From an uncultured Lachnospiraceae bacterium (GTDB lineage Bacteria > Bacillota > Clostridia > Lachnospirales > Lachnospiraceae), in NCBI GenBank assembly GCA_910584845.1, contig CAJUDH010000012.1, positions 32,025-96,024 on the forward strand: a stretch of 64,000 nucleotides of DNA. Reading direction: 5' to 3'. Both the position numbers and the translations under genes were made by a program. This document shows positions 26,547-35,565 of the stretch, one piece after another (within the stretch, counting starts at the first letter, position 1; every line of letters starts with the position of its first letter). Under the pieces are notes generated by a model, which saw nothing but the letters and a program-made list of their open reading frames with translations, was not told where the DNA came from and did no database searches.

Positions 26547-28793
26547 TCATATTTTTGCCCTGCCAACAACACCTCCCGGCGGCTGTTCCAGCACACCCGC
26601 CCCATCTTTTGCCAAATCTGACTTAAGGATAAATGCGTCAATAAACCGATTTTTTAAATACCATTCAAAATCGGGTTCCTCCGTGCCGCTCATCAGCACA
26701 AGCCGAATTTGTGGGTTCAGTTTACGCACCAGCCCACACAATTCCGTCCCGTTCATAGATGGCATAGAATAATCCGTCAAAATCGCACTGCAATAATGTG
26801 GATTGTTCTGGATCTTGGCAATAACCGCCGCCGGATGAGAAAACACTTCAAATGGGTATCCTGCCGATTCCAGCATTGCCTGCAAAGATTTCAAAAGTTC
26901 CGGGTCGTCATCCACCACCAGCACTTTATGAATGCCGGTGCTTCCGGCGCCTCCATGTCCCGTGCCTTTTGATATGAAAGGGTCGGCCCCTCCGTCTGCG
27001 ATGCAGGGGAAAAACAAATAAAATCCGGTTCCCTCCCCTTCTTTTGTATCAATTCGGATGCTCCCCCCAACTGCAGTAATGATATTCTTCACCACAGACA
27101 GGCCTAACCCCGTCCCCTTGCCGCTTCGCTTCGTCGTGTAGAATGGTTCAAATAATTTATCCAAGGTTTCCTTATTTATCCCACACCCGGTATCGCGGAC
27201 CGAAAGCACAATCCAGCCCCCATCCAAAATGTCCTGAAAACCCGCAACAGAAATGCCGATGCCCCGTTCCTTCTGGCCGGCCTCTGACAAGCTTACCGTC
27301 AAGGTTCCCCCTTTTTCTTCCATAGCATAAAAGGCATTGTTGCATAAATTCATTAAAATATGCTTAACCATGTCTTTCCTTCCCATGGTCCAAAGCGCCT
27401 GCCCATCTATGTAACTGTTTACCGTAATCTTAAGGGGCGCCAGCTGACGGATCATTACCAGGGCGTCTGCCACATCTTCCGTCAGGTTAACCTGGCCTAA
27501 AACCACGGAGGTATCCTGACGGCTGAAATCCAGCAGTTTCCTGGAAAGCCCTGCCGCCTGGTTTGCCGACTTTAATATGCCATGAATCAGCTTTTGGTCT
27601 TCCTCCCCCAAGGTTCCCCCTGCCTCTAACAGTTCTGCGTAGATAATCACCGGGGTCAGGTAATTGTTAAATTCATGAGCAATTTGGCTACTCATCTGGC
27701 CAATGGACTGTACCCTCTGGTAATGCTGGATCTCTTCCTCTTTATGCCGGAGCAGTTCCATCCCTTCATTGATTTCCCGTAGGTACCGGATTTCTTTTTT
27801 CTGGACCCTTGCCCGCACCAGCGACCGGGTAACAGTGACCGTCCATGCAATTACTGCGCCCACAAACACAATGCAGATTCCCATGAGCCGCCACAACATC
27901 CGGCCAAGGGGCGCCTCGATTTCCTGATAGGGGATCGTTGAATTTACAATCCATTGTTCTCCCGGAAGTTGAACCGTCGTATAGGCTACGATCCGTTCCA
28001 CCGGCGGAAGTCCAGGGTCATCCCATACATAACTGTGGATCATCCCCACCCCTTTTGGCTGTTCCCGCTGCATTTCTATCCACTCGAATAAATCTTCCAG
28101 ATCCAGATCCGGATACCTCTCGCCCCGGTCATAAACCGCATCCATCCCGATCTGCCCAGGGGCATGGTGCATGATTATGGACAAGCTGCTGTCCTTTACT
28201 ACCGAATACCCTCCCTTGCCAATACGGACCGGAGCCACAATCTTCTGATAAACCTTGTCCAAGTCCATCCCAAACACCAAATAAATAACCGAATCCTCCA
28301 AATCCATTTTCCTGGTAAGGTAAAGCTGGTAGCCACCATCTTCCATCAGGCTTTTTCCGGCGATCACCGCCCGGCCTCCTTTTGACATCATATCGGCAGA
28401 AAAATCCATTTCCCCGTACAGCAAAACCTCCTTTCCGTTGCCGTCTATCCACATGGCGGCACGGTACAGCCCCTTTTTCTCTTCCAGGTAACGGCAGGCC
28501 ATTTCTTCTATTTGCCCTTGGTTTTCCTTAGGTAAGGCAGACTCCATGGCCGAACAGTACAGGTCCAAGCTGTCAAGCTCCTGCCCAATATAATTGACCA
28601 GGCTTTTCCCGATGGTCTCCGCCATCATGAGCAATTCGTCCTGTTCTGCGGCAATGAGTCCCTTTTTGTAGTTATGGTAGGATACTGCCCCCATATAAAA
28701 AATGAATACCACTACCAGGCAGCCGGCAACCATCACCAGCCGAACCTTGCCCCGGAAGAAAACAGATTGGAAACCGGCAAACTTGTTATCCAT
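26547..28793 (-). CDS. Hybrid sensor histidine kinase with C-terminal receiver
   Basis: 748 residues. Membrane helix 1 (about 18-37), a large extracellular Cache-like sensor region (40-295, with GGYSVVKDSSLSIIMHH), helix 2 (300-322), a HisKA box with His373 (QIAHEFNNYLTP), a HATPase domain (LMNLCNNAFYAM, DTGCGI, GTGLGLSVVKNI) and a C-terminal receiver with Asp674 (LTDYSMP). It overlaps the response-regulator gene by 8 bp. There is no Hpt domain, so the internal receiver may be a phosphate sink. A role in tricarboxylate sensing is inferred from the flanking hydratase and CitMHS genes. Confidence 0.9.
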   Translation of the reverse strand: MDNKFAGFQSVFFRGKVRLVMVAGCLVVVFIFYMGAVSYHNYKKGLIAAEQDELLMMAETIGKSLVNYIGQELDSLDLYCSAMESALPKENQGQIEEMACRYLEEKKGLYRAAMWIDGNGKEVLLYGEMDFSADMMSKGGRAVIAGKSLMEDGGYQLYLTRKMDLEDSVIYLVFGMDLDKVYQKIVAPVRIGKGGYSVVKDSSLSIIMHHAPGQIGMDAVYDRGERYPDLDLEDLFEWIEMQREQPKGVGMIHSYVWDDPGLPPVERIVAYTTVQLPGEQWIVNSTIPYQEIEAPLGRMLWRLMGICIVFVGAVIAWTVTVTRSLVRARVQKKEIRYLREINEGMELLRHKEEEIQHYQRVQSIGQMSSQIAHEFNNYLTPVIIYAELLEAGGTLGEEDQKLIHGILKSANQAAGLSRKLLDFSRQDTSVVLGQVNLTEDVADALVMIRQLAPLKITVNSYIDGQALWTMGRKDMVKHILMNLCNNAFYAMEEKGGTLTVSLSEAGQKERGIGISVAGFQDILDGGWIVLSVRDTGCGINKETLDKLFEPFYTTKRSGKGTGLGLSVVKNIITAVGGSIRIDTKEGEGTGFYLFFPCIADGGADPFISKGTGHGGAGSTGIHKVLVVDDDPELLKSLQAMLESAGYPFEVFSHPAAVIAKIQNNPHYCSAILTDYSMPSMNGTELCGLVRKLNPQIRLVLMSGTEEPDFEWYLKNRFIDAFILKSDLAKDGAGVLEQPPGGVVGRAKI

Positions 28794-29472
28794 AAAACAA
28801 ATACCCCACTCCCCTTACTGTCTTTAAATAAACCGGATGGCTGCTGTCCTCTTCGATTTTCTCCCGGATCCGTTTTATATAAACCATAATGGTATTGTCG
28901 TCCACAACATTCTCGCCCCATACTTGTTTATAAAGCTGGGATTTTGCGAAAACCTGGCCGGGATGTTCCATAAAAAACCGAAATAAGGCAAGTTCCCTTG
29001 CCGTCAAATTTAATACTTTTCCATTTTTATAGCATTCCAGCTTCATCAGGTCAAATTGGAATTCCCCCACCGTAATTCGTCTGTGTTTTTGGCTGCTGTA
29101 TATTCGGTTCCGCCGAATTAAGGCCTTTACCTTTTGAACCAGCACAGCCACATGGAATGGTTTTGTCAGATAATCGTCTGCCCCCATCCCCAGGCCAAGG
29201 ACTTGGTCTACCTCCTCCTGCCTGCCGCTTAGCATTAATACTGGCGTCACATTTTGTTCCCCACGGATTTTCTGTAAAATGGTATATCCGTCAATATCTT
29301 CCATCATAATATCCAGTATAATCAAGTCAAAGGGCTCTTTCCTCAATAATTCCAAAGCATCCTTTCCACAAGATACCTCAAAAACCTGCATCCCTTCTCT
29401 AAGAAAGGCCGTTTTCAGCGCCAACCGGATCGCTATCTCATCATCAACCACTAAAATCCGTTCATTTGCCAT
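28786..29472 (-). CDS. OmpR-family response regulator
   Basis: 229 residues with a receiver domain (Asp54 in IILDIMMED, Lys in DDYLTKPF) and a winged-helix domain (LTARELALFRFFMEH, IMVYIKRIREKIE, VRGVGYLF). The partner kinase gene overlaps its 3' end. The ATG of MANERIL is used although its ribosome site is weak; an in-frame TTG 25 codons upstream is an alternative. The likely targets are the CitMHS and hydratase genes, by proximity. Confidence 0.92.
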   Translation of the reverse strand: MANERILVVDDEIAIRLALKTAFLREGMQVFEVSCGKDALELLRKEPFDLIILDIMMEDIDGYTILQKIRGEQNVTPVLMLSGRQEEVDQVLGLGMGADDYLTKPFHVAVLVQKVKALIRRNRIYSSQKHRRITVGEFQFDLMKLECYKNGKVLNLTARELALFRFFMEHPGQVFAKSQLYKQVWGENVVDDNTIMVYIKRIREKIEEDSSHPVYLKTVRGVGYLFYG

Positions 29473-29560
29473 ATATTTTCTTTTGTAACCGCCTTCATCC
29501 CCGCAGTTACCCCCCTTTCTGGTTACCTGCCCCGCCTTTTGAAACAATAAACAGGCCTAT

Positions 29561-29591
29561 AAAAACCCGGGGCGCCCAAAATGGCCGCCCC
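29561..29591 (-). terminator. Terminator after the CitMHS gene
   Basis: On the minus strand GGGGCGGCC and GGGCGCCCC form a GC-rich stem (one mismatch) with a 5-nt loop, followed by TTTTT. It separates the transporter from the two-component genes, which may rely on readthrough or their own promoter. Confidence 0.75.
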
Positions 29592-29635
29592 GAAACCGTT
29601 TCCATTACCACACCATATGTTTGCCCCCTTTTATA

Positions 29636-30931
29636 TTAAACCGGGATAATCTGTATCATAATGCCAATAGCCAACATCATCACACTAATCATCCAATACC
29701 AGGGGATGCTGAATTTCATATGGTCTTTCAATTCTGTATTGGCAAGGCCTGTCGCCAGATAAGTCGCCGGGGTCAGTGGGCTTACCATCAGTGCCAGGTT
29801 CTTGCCGATTACCATGGTCAGCGCCGTGCTCAAGGATGCGACGCCATAGGTTTCCCCAACCTCCATTACCAATGGCATAATGCCATAAAAATACGCGTCT
29901 GTCCCGATACACAATCCCAATGGAAGCGCCAGGATGCCAAAGATAATATGGATAAACCGCCCCAAAAACGGCGGGATAACACTCATAATTGCATTAGCCA
30001 TGGCAGTTAGCATACCGGTGCCGTCAAAAATGCCTACCATAGCCCCTGCAGCAAATAAGGTAGCGGAAATAATCAGGGCAGCGGGTGCATGTTTTTTTAT
30101 TAGCTTATCCTGTAGCTTTAGACTGGGGTAATTGACAGCCAAGGCAATGCTTAACGCCAGCAGGAAAGCTACGTAACTGGTAAGGAAGCCGGTAGATAAG
30201 ATGGCGACCAAACCGATGGTCAACGCCAGGTTAAAAAGTAAAAGCTTCGGCCTCCTTAAGGTTTCTTCTTCCTTTGCCTTCAAGTCTTGCTGGACTTTCT
30301 CCCCTTTTCCGGCCCCTGCGCCCTGCTTAACCGCCAGCATCCCCAAAAAAACAGCTAGTACAATATTAAACACTAGGCCGATAAGCTGAATCGGGATTAA
30401 AATATGCCACAATTCATTGGCGTCCATGCCCAGAACCGTTGCAGCACGGGCCACCGGGCCACCCCATGGCAAAAGGTTCATTACCCCCATACAGGCCCCG
30501 GTAAGGCATATCAAGATTTTAGAATCGATCTTCATCGCCTTGTATACCGGGTAAAGGGCAGGGATGGTAATCAGGACTGTCGTTGCCGTAGTCCCATCCA
30601 GATGGGCAATAGTCGCAATGACTGCCGTTGCCACGGTCATGGCAACCACATTGTCCCCTGCCTTTTTCACCAGAAAATCAACGATAACGTCAAACATGCC
30701 TGTGTCTGACATAACGCCAAAATAAATCACCGAGAAAATAAACAGGATCCCGTTGCTTGTGGTGGTTCCTATCCCTTCTTTGATAAAGCTGGCTACTTCC
30801 TGTGGGCCAAACCCTAGAACCAATGCCGCAGCCGTTGGGATAAGCGTCAACACAACGATCGGCGACATCTTTCCTTTCAACAGCAAGATGACAATCAGGG
30901 CGATCATGATAAATCCAACTAGTGCAGCCAT
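29636..30931 (-). CDS. CitMHS family citrate (metal) transporter
   Basis: 431 residues, about 11-12 membrane helices. It matches the CitMHS family of proton-coupled carriers that import metal-citrate complexes, as CitM/CitH do in Bacillus. Family phrases include AHLDGTTATTVLITIPALYPVY and LLPWGGPVARAATVLG. The second in-frame start (ATG) has GGAGGT 7 nt upstream; the first is GTG. The gene is followed by a strong terminator and then the two-component system and aconitase-family hydratase, a coherent tricarboxylate-use block. Confidence 0.9.
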   Translation of the reverse strand: MAALVGFIMIALIVILLLKGKMSPIVVLTLIPTAAALVLGFGPQEVASFIKEGIGTTTSNGILFIFSVIYFGVMSDTGMFDVIVDFLVKKAGDNVVAMTVATAVIATIAHLDGTTATTVLITIPALYPVYKAMKIDSKILICLTGACMGVMNLLPWGGPVARAATVLGMDANELWHILIPIQLIGLVFNIVLAVFLGMLAVKQGAGAGKGEKVQQDLKAKEEETLRRPKLLLFNLALTIGLVAILSTGFLTSYVAFLLALSIALAVNYPSLKLQDKLIKKHAPAALIISATLFAAGAMVGIFDGTGMLTAMANAIMSVIPPFLGRFIHIIFGILALPLGLCIGTDAYFYGIMPLVMEVGETYGVASLSTALTMVIGKNLALMVSPLTPATYLATGLANTELKDHMKFSIPWYWMISVMMLAIGIMIQIIPV

Positions 30932-31077
30932 AAGCACTACCTCCTCTTACGTTTCAAGAACGTTTTTGATAGCCTTATTCTATCATCCTGCACTTAATAT
31001 CCCATGACAGGCCCCTTACAAACGGTTAAGGTTTATGCCGCCTGCTAAAGCCGCATTCCTACGGCAAACAATACCAA

Positions 31078-31632
31078 TCAAGCCGGAAGCAGCGCCGGAA
31101 TTACCCCATAGCACAACACGCCAAGGGCGGCTGCGCTTGCCAAAACCCTGGGCACCGGCCATTTACGCTTCACCAGCAGGTACAGCATCAAAAGCCCGAT
31201 CCCCACGGAAGCCGGCCGCACTTTTCCGGCTATGGTATAGTTTTCCCGGCTAAGGGTTACCACCACTTCCAGGATTATGGCAATACAAATGGGCTTCACA
31301 AAACCCATAATTGCTTTCATCCCTTCGCTCTCCCGGAACCGTTCAAAAAACACTGCCGCCAAAAGCGTCAAAGTAAACGCCGGGGAAAGCACTCCGGCTA
31401 CTGCCGCTATGCCTCCGAAAACGCCGGCCGCCTGTGTCCCGGCAAACGTGGCACAATTCACCCCCAAAGGCCCCGGCGTCATCTCTGCAATGGCAACCAG
31501 ATTTGCCATATCTTCAACGCCCATCCACCCATGCCCCTGCATTTCCTCCAGGATCAAAGGGATCATGGACATCCCGCCAAAACTGGTAAAACCAATTTTC
31601 AAAAAGGAGAGGAATAATTCCAGGTAAACCAT
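31078..31632 (-). CDS. ChrA-type transporter, second half
   Basis: 184 residues, about five to six membrane helices. CHR-family single-domain protein (FLKIGFTSFGGMSMIPLI, TPGPLGVNCATFAG) of the chromate/unknown anion transporters. In split systems two such halves act together. The ATG overlaps the stop of the first half (TAATG), indicating coupled translation. A much longer frame upstream is a shadow of the first half. Substrate in this anaerobe is not known; chromate is the eponymous one. Confidence 0.85.
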   Translation of the reverse strand: MVYLELFLSFLKIGFTSFGGMSMIPLILEEMQGHGWMGVEDMANLVAIAEMTPGPLGVNCATFAGTQAAGVFGGIAAVAGVLSPAFTLTLLAAVFFERFRESEGMKAIMGFVKPICIAIILEVVVTLSRENYTIAGKVRPASVGIGLLMLYLLVKRKWPVPRVLASAAALGVLCYGVIPALLPA

Positions 31633-32195
31633 TATGCCCCCCCTTTCTTCTTTTGGGCCAGCAATAGGGTAAGCCCGGCAGCCGCCCCAAGCATAACCAG
31701 GCGGATATTGCTGACGCCCAAGCAGGCAGAAAGCAAAAATGCCAACCCGCATATAGCCTTCCCCTTCTTTCCGGCCAAAGCATCTTTTCCAAGGGAAACC
31801 ACCGCGCTGGCAATGATGGGGACAACCGCTGCCTGTATCCCGGCAAGGGCCCCGTGGCACCAATAATTCGATTTCAGGGCATTGTAAAAATAAGTGATTA
31901 CAGACAAAATCAGGATTGCAGGGAAGGTAATCCCCAATACGGCACAAGCCCCGCCGAACACGCCTCCCAAATGGTAGCCGAACAGCATGCTGATATTGGT
32001 AATCATAATTCCGGGAAGGGACTTCCCTACGGCTACCATTTCCAGCAGCCCTTCTTTTGTAATAGCCTTTTTCTTATCCACAAACTCCCGTTCCATCTGG
32101 GCTAAGATGCTCCATCCCCCGCCAAAAGTGAAACATCCGATTTTAAAAAAGAAGGCAAACAACATACACCCTTGCTTCAGGTCCCCTTTCTTCAC
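31632..32195 (-). CDS. ChrA-type transporter, first half
   Basis: 187 residues, CHR family (FFKIGCFTFGGGWSILAQMEREFV, GKSLPGIMITNISMLFGYHLGG). GTG start with AGGTGG about 6 nt upstream. It pairs with the second-half gene in a short operon that diverges from a LysR regulator, which probably controls it. Several membrane helices; integral to the cytoplasmic membrane. Confidence 0.85.
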   Translation of the reverse strand: MKKGDLKQGCMLFAFFFKIGCFTFGGGWSILAQMEREFVDKKKAITKEGLLEMVAVGKSLPGIMITNISMLFGYHLGGVFGGACAVLGITFPAILILSVITYFYNALKSNYWCHGALAGIQAAVVPIIASAVVSLGKDALAGKKGKAICGLAFLLSACLGVSNIRLVMLGAAAGLTLLLAQKKKGGA

Positions 32196-32236
32196 CGCCA
32201 GCCACCTACTTTTGCCTTTCTGTATATTTTTCTTTC

Positions 32237-32266
32237 AGTTTACCATGGTTTCAAAAAATTGTGAAA
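32237..32266 (-). promoter_or_regulatory. chrA promoter with LysR-type inverted repeat
   Basis: -35 TTCACA (32260-32265), a 17-bp spacer and -10 TAAACT (32237-32242) on the minus strand. The inverted repeat TTTCA-N8-TGAAA (32249-32266) overlaps the -35, and TATCCGGA recurs at 32267-32274 and 32300-32307. The position fits control by the divergent LysR protein. Confidence 0.55.
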
Positions 32267-32325
32267 TATCCGGATACAATCCCTGCCATAGGCAAAACCT
32301 ATCCGGAGTTTGCCTGCAATATGCC

Positions 32326-32354
32326 TTTACATCACCCGGACTTTTTTTTATAAT
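32326..32354 (+). promoter_or_regulatory. Promoter of the LysR gene
   Basis: -35 TTTACA (32326-32331), a 17-bp spacer and -10 TATAAT (32349-32354) on the plus strand. The leader to the start codon is about 150 nt. Confidence 0.7.
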
Positions 32355-32510
32355 AGATACCATATCGTGGACGAAGGCCTTGGCTTTCTTTCATGCCGCC
32401 GGTCCACTTGTGAAAGCTGATGGTTCCCTTAAAACCTGCGCCTGCTTTTCCATGGTTTTACCACTTCGCGCAGGGCCCCGAAAGCACATCCCATACCCAA
32501 GGAGGCGCCC

Positions 32511-33434
32511 ATGACCAGCCGTGAACTTCTCTATGTAAAAACGATCGCTGATGAACGCAGCATTTCCCAGGCGGCAAAAAAACTTTTTATCGCCCAGCCA
32601 TCCCTAAGCCAGTCCCTTCAGCGGATTGAGGGGCATCTGGGCACACAATTATTTAACCGGAGCAGCGGAGGGCTGGCTTTAACCTATGCAGGGGAGCGTT
32701 ATTATCAAATGGCCTGCCAGATTCTAAAAATCTATGACGACTTCGAAACCGAAGTCAGCGACATGAACAACTTAAAAACCGGCCGCATCCATATCGGGGT
32801 CACTAACCATCTGGGTACGATTATCCTGCCCAAAATCCTGCCCCGCTTTAACAAGGAATACCCTGCCGTAGAAATAAAGGTTTTTGAAGGGACTACCAGG
32901 CAGCAGGAGGAAAAGCTTTTTTCCGGCGAGCTGGATTTTGCCGTCCTCCATGCCCCCAAGCACACCCCCCATCCGGCCCTTTCCTATGAACTTTTGGCCA
33001 ATGACCCTTTCGTTATCGCTATTTCCAGAAACCATCCGCTAACCGGAAAAGCCCAGGAAAGGGAAGGTTACCCTTACCCTGTCCTGGACTTAAAATTATT
33101 AAAAAACGAGCCGTTTATCATGCTCCATAAAGAACAGCGTATCCGCCATGTAACCGACTCTATCCTGGCAAAAGCCAAAATCAGCCCACCGGTTGTCCTG
33201 ACCCTGAAAAATTATGAGACGGCACAAAGCCTGGCCGGCCAGGGGATGGGCGTTACCTTCCTTCCTGGCGATTACGCAAATATTACTTCCATGGGCTGCC
33301 CGCCTGCACTATTTTCCATAGACGAAAAATACAGCCCCGGATGGGACCTGTGCATTACCACATTAAGAAACGGCTTCCTCTCCAGGGCCGACCAATATTT
33401 CCTCTCCATGATGAGAAAAGCCCTGGCCGGCTGA
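32511..33434 (+). CDS. LysR family transcriptional regulator
   Basis: 307 residues. An N-terminal winged helix-turn-helix (SISQAAKKLFIAQPSLSQSLQRIEGHLGTQLFNR split over residues 18-51) is followed by a type 2 periplasmic-binding-like effector domain. AAGGAGG precedes the ATG. It diverges from the two chrA genes, the usual arrangement for a LysR regulator and its target; the inducer is unknown. Confidence 0.9.
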   Translation: MTSRELLYVKTIADERSISQAAKKLFIAQPSLSQSLQRIEGHLGTQLFNRSSGGLALTYAGERYYQMACQILKIYDDFETEVSDMNNLKTGRIHIGVTNHLGTIILPKILPRFNKEYPAVEIKVFEGTTRQQEEKLFSGELDFAVLHAPKHTPHPALSYELLANDPFVIAISRNHPLTGKAQEREGYPYPVLDLKLLKNEPFIMLHKEQRIRHVTDSILAKAKISPPVVLTLKNYETAQSLAGQGMGVTFLPGDYANITSMGCPPALFSIDEKYSPGWDLCITTLRNGFLSRADQYFLSMMRKALAG

Positions 33435-33495
33435 AAGCAAATGGCGCCGGGCCGCCTCGCCGGGCCGGCCCCATTGCGGGCAACACCAACATCCC

Positions 33496-34188
33496 TTAAT
33501 GGTCCGCCGCTACAAACGGGCACCTCTTCCCGATACACTGGTTATTCTGCCCCGCGCGGCTGCATACAATCCCGGCCTTTTCCATGCTGACCCCAAAATG
33601 GGCTTCCACAAAATCAATGGCCGCCAAAATAGAAAGGTAGGAATCCCGTTTGCAGCAGCGCGGCCCCCCTGTATTTCCAATGGCTTCCAATGCTTTTGAG
33701 GTCATTAAATTCGAAAGGCGGAAGGGCTCTACACTTAAGGGCGTGGACTTTGAAAGGATGGAGACAAACATGCCGGCGCTAATAGCCGCCCCACAGGCCC
33801 CCCAAAAACCGCACGCTCCCCCCGGAATGCTTTTCCCCCTGCCCATCATTTCTGTCAAAGCCGGATTTAAGTCAACCTCCCCACCTGCATTTTTGTAGGC
33901 AGTCAGCAACGCCGCGCCCACCATTACATGATGTTCCGGCCCATGCATATGGCAAAAAGGCTGGGACATCATTTTTTCAATCAAATAAACCGGGTCTTTT
34001 GCCTTTTCTTCCAGGCATAGCCCAATAATACGGTCCAGGCCTTCTGTGTGGCAATCGTTGCAGACATAATGCCCTTCCCTACATCTGGTTTTACTTGCCT
34101 CCCTTTTATGGCAAATAGCGCACTCCATAAGCTCGTCTGCTTCCAGATATACAAGGGGCTTTTTGCATATGACGCATTCTTCTTTCAT
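33496..34188 (-). CDS. DUF5714 domain protein
   Basis: 230 residues. Cys-rich N-terminus with several CxxC pairs (CVICKKPL, CAICHKRE, CNDCH), likely a zinc or iron-sulfur site, then a helical domain with GGACGFWGACGAAISAG and GPRCCKRDSY. This layout matches DUF5714, seen in anaerobic bacteria and methanogens often near radical-SAM genes; none is seen here. The ATG is preferred since AGGTGGGG stands upstream of it. Function unknown. Confidence 0.78.
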   Translation of the reverse strand: MKEECVICKKPLVYLEADELMECAICHKREASKTRCREGHYVCNDCHTEGLDRIIGLCLEEKAKDPVYLIEKMMSQPFCHMHGPEHHVMVGAALLTAYKNAGGEVDLNPALTEMMGRGKSIPGGACGFWGACGAAISAGMFVSILSKSTPLSVEPFRLSNLMTSKALEAIGNTGGPRCCKRDSYLSILAAIDFVEAHFGVSMEKAGIVCSRAGQNNQCIGKRCPFVAADH

Positions 34189-34201
34189 CTTCCCCACCTT
34201 T

Positions 34202-34465
34202 TCATCCCTCGTTTTTATACAAAGCATAGTAATCCGACTCTATATTTTCCATTGCCTGGCATAACCACCGCCTTGCATCATCCAGGGCCCTGTTGTAAAT
34301 AACCGGCGCCAATTTTTCCTCAAACAATTCCAGCAGTTGGACCTGTTCAATCATTCCGATTTCCTCCCCCCGCACGTCCAGATAAAACGCCTTGATTTCT
34401 TCTTTTAATTTCTCCTTTTGGGAATCCGACAGTTTGACCTGAAGGTGGTTTTCTCTTCTCTTCAT
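34202..34465 (-). CDS. DUF2164 family protein
   Basis: 87 residues, soluble. It follows the DUF2164 pattern: KLSDSQKEKLKEEIKAFYLD, then EEIGMIEQVQLLELFEEKLAPVIYNRALDDA split around residues 34-62. The family is small, found in Firmicutes and proteobacteria, without known function. The ribosome site AGGAG is 8 nt from the ATG. The gap to the DUF5714 gene is 13 bp, so they are probably cotranscribed. Confidence 0.78.
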   Translation of the reverse strand: MKRRENHLQVKLSDSQKEKLKEEIKAFYLDVRGEEIGMIEQVQLLELFEEKLAPVIYNRALDDARRWLCQAMENIESDYYALYKNEG

Positions 34466-34511
34466 AGCATCTACTCCTATTGGCCCGATCTTTTTACCTG
34501 TAAAAGCAGCC

Positions 34512-34877
34512 TTAAACGACCGAATAGCCGGAAAAAGCTAAAACATCCAAGGCCCTTTTAAAATTTTCTTCTTTCGTCAAAATATAATCGGTATTGTAAG
34601 TGGATATGGCAAATATTCCAATGTTATGGCCTGCCAGCAAAGTGGTTATTTGGGAAAGGATGCCGATTAACGAAAGGTCCAAAACCCCTTCGATCCGGAA
34701 AGCCCGCCAACCGTCGTCGCGTTCCACCGTGTTTCGGGGGACATGGCATGTTTGGCAGACCAAAGAGTATTCTTCCTCCGTCCTCCCGGTAAAACAAAAC
34801 TCATTGTTAAGGTCGATTTGTGAAAAATCATTAACTTTGCAAATGGAAAACATATTGTCTAACCGTTTAATTTTCAT
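34512..34877 (-). CDS. ACT domain-containing protein
   Basis: 121 residues with an ACT-like C-terminal domain (AFRIEGVLDLSLIGILSQITTLL, IGIFAISTYNTDYILTKEENF), a ligand-binding fold used to sense amino acids. No catalytic domain is attached. The start is the ATG with AAGGA upstream, not the earlier one. It could bind an amino acid or regulate a partner in trans; the partner is not evident. Confidence 0.75.
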   Translation of the reverse strand: MKIKRLDNMFSICKVNDFSQIDLNNEFCFTGRTEEEYSLVCQTCHVPRNTVERDDGWRAFRIEGVLDLSLIGILSQITTLLAGHNIGIFAISTYNTDYILTKEENFKRALDVLAFSGYSVV

Positions 34878-34960
34878 GGATCCTTGCCCCGTTTTTCCCT
34901 TCTGGATTTTTAATTTTTTCACCCTTAACCAGGCCTGCCAAAATATACCATGGCGCTTGC

Positions 34961-35548
34961 CTACTCCTTAAGGTTCCCTTTTCTGATATTCTCCCAAATG
35001 ATCTGATTTGCCACCTGATATAGCTTATTTGAGCCCAATCGGGTTTTTTCCTGCCTGCTCAATACTTGTTTCGAGGTAACTTCATGTTCTTTCCAGTCCC
35101 CCCCGTCGTTACTGTTGTTCAGCAGCAGCGGCTGTATATTATCCATAACATGGGCAAACCTTGCCTCTGCCGTCCGGTTCTCCTCAAACTCATCAAACAG
35201 CGCGATCAATTCCTGTTTTTGATCCTCCGGCAAAATAGAATATATTTTTTCTTTTGCATCATCTTCCCGCTGTTTTTGCGTCTTTTTGTTTTCCTCATCA
35301 TAGGCATAAGTATCGCCGGACTCGATCTCCACAATATCATGGATAAGGCACATAAGCATAACTTTGGCAATGTCCATTTCCTCGTTAGAATATTCTCTGA
35401 GCAAATAAGCCATCACTGCCATATGCCAGGCGTGTTCGGCATCATTTTCATTTCTTCCATGGCCCGATAAATGAGTTTGGCGGAAAACATTTTTTTCTTT
35501 ATCAATCTCCAACGCGAAATCCAGCTGTTTTCTTAACCGTTCTTCCAT
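34961..35548 (-). CDS. HD-domain hydrolase, YfbR/HDDC2-like
   Basis: 195 residues. The HD metal-binding motifs are visible: His in ENDAEHAWHMA, HD in LIHDIVEIESGD and a later Asp in FAHVMDNIQPL. This pattern fits 5'-deoxynucleotidases of the YfbR/HDDC2 group, which dephosphorylate deoxynucleoside monophosphates. The start with GGAAGG 8 nt upstream is chosen. It lies 17 bp after a GNAT gene. Confidence 0.85.
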   Translation of the reverse strand: MEERLRKQLDFALEIDKEKNVFRQTHLSGHGRNENDAEHAWHMAVMAYLLREYSNEEMDIAKVMLMCLIHDIVEIESGDTYAYDEENKKTQKQREDDAKEKIYSILPEDQKQELIALFDEFEENRTAEARFAHVMDNIQPLLLNNSNDGGDWKEHEVTSKQVLSRQEKTRLGSNKLYQVANQIIWENIRKGNLKE

Positions 35549-35565
35549 ATCATATACCTTCCTTT

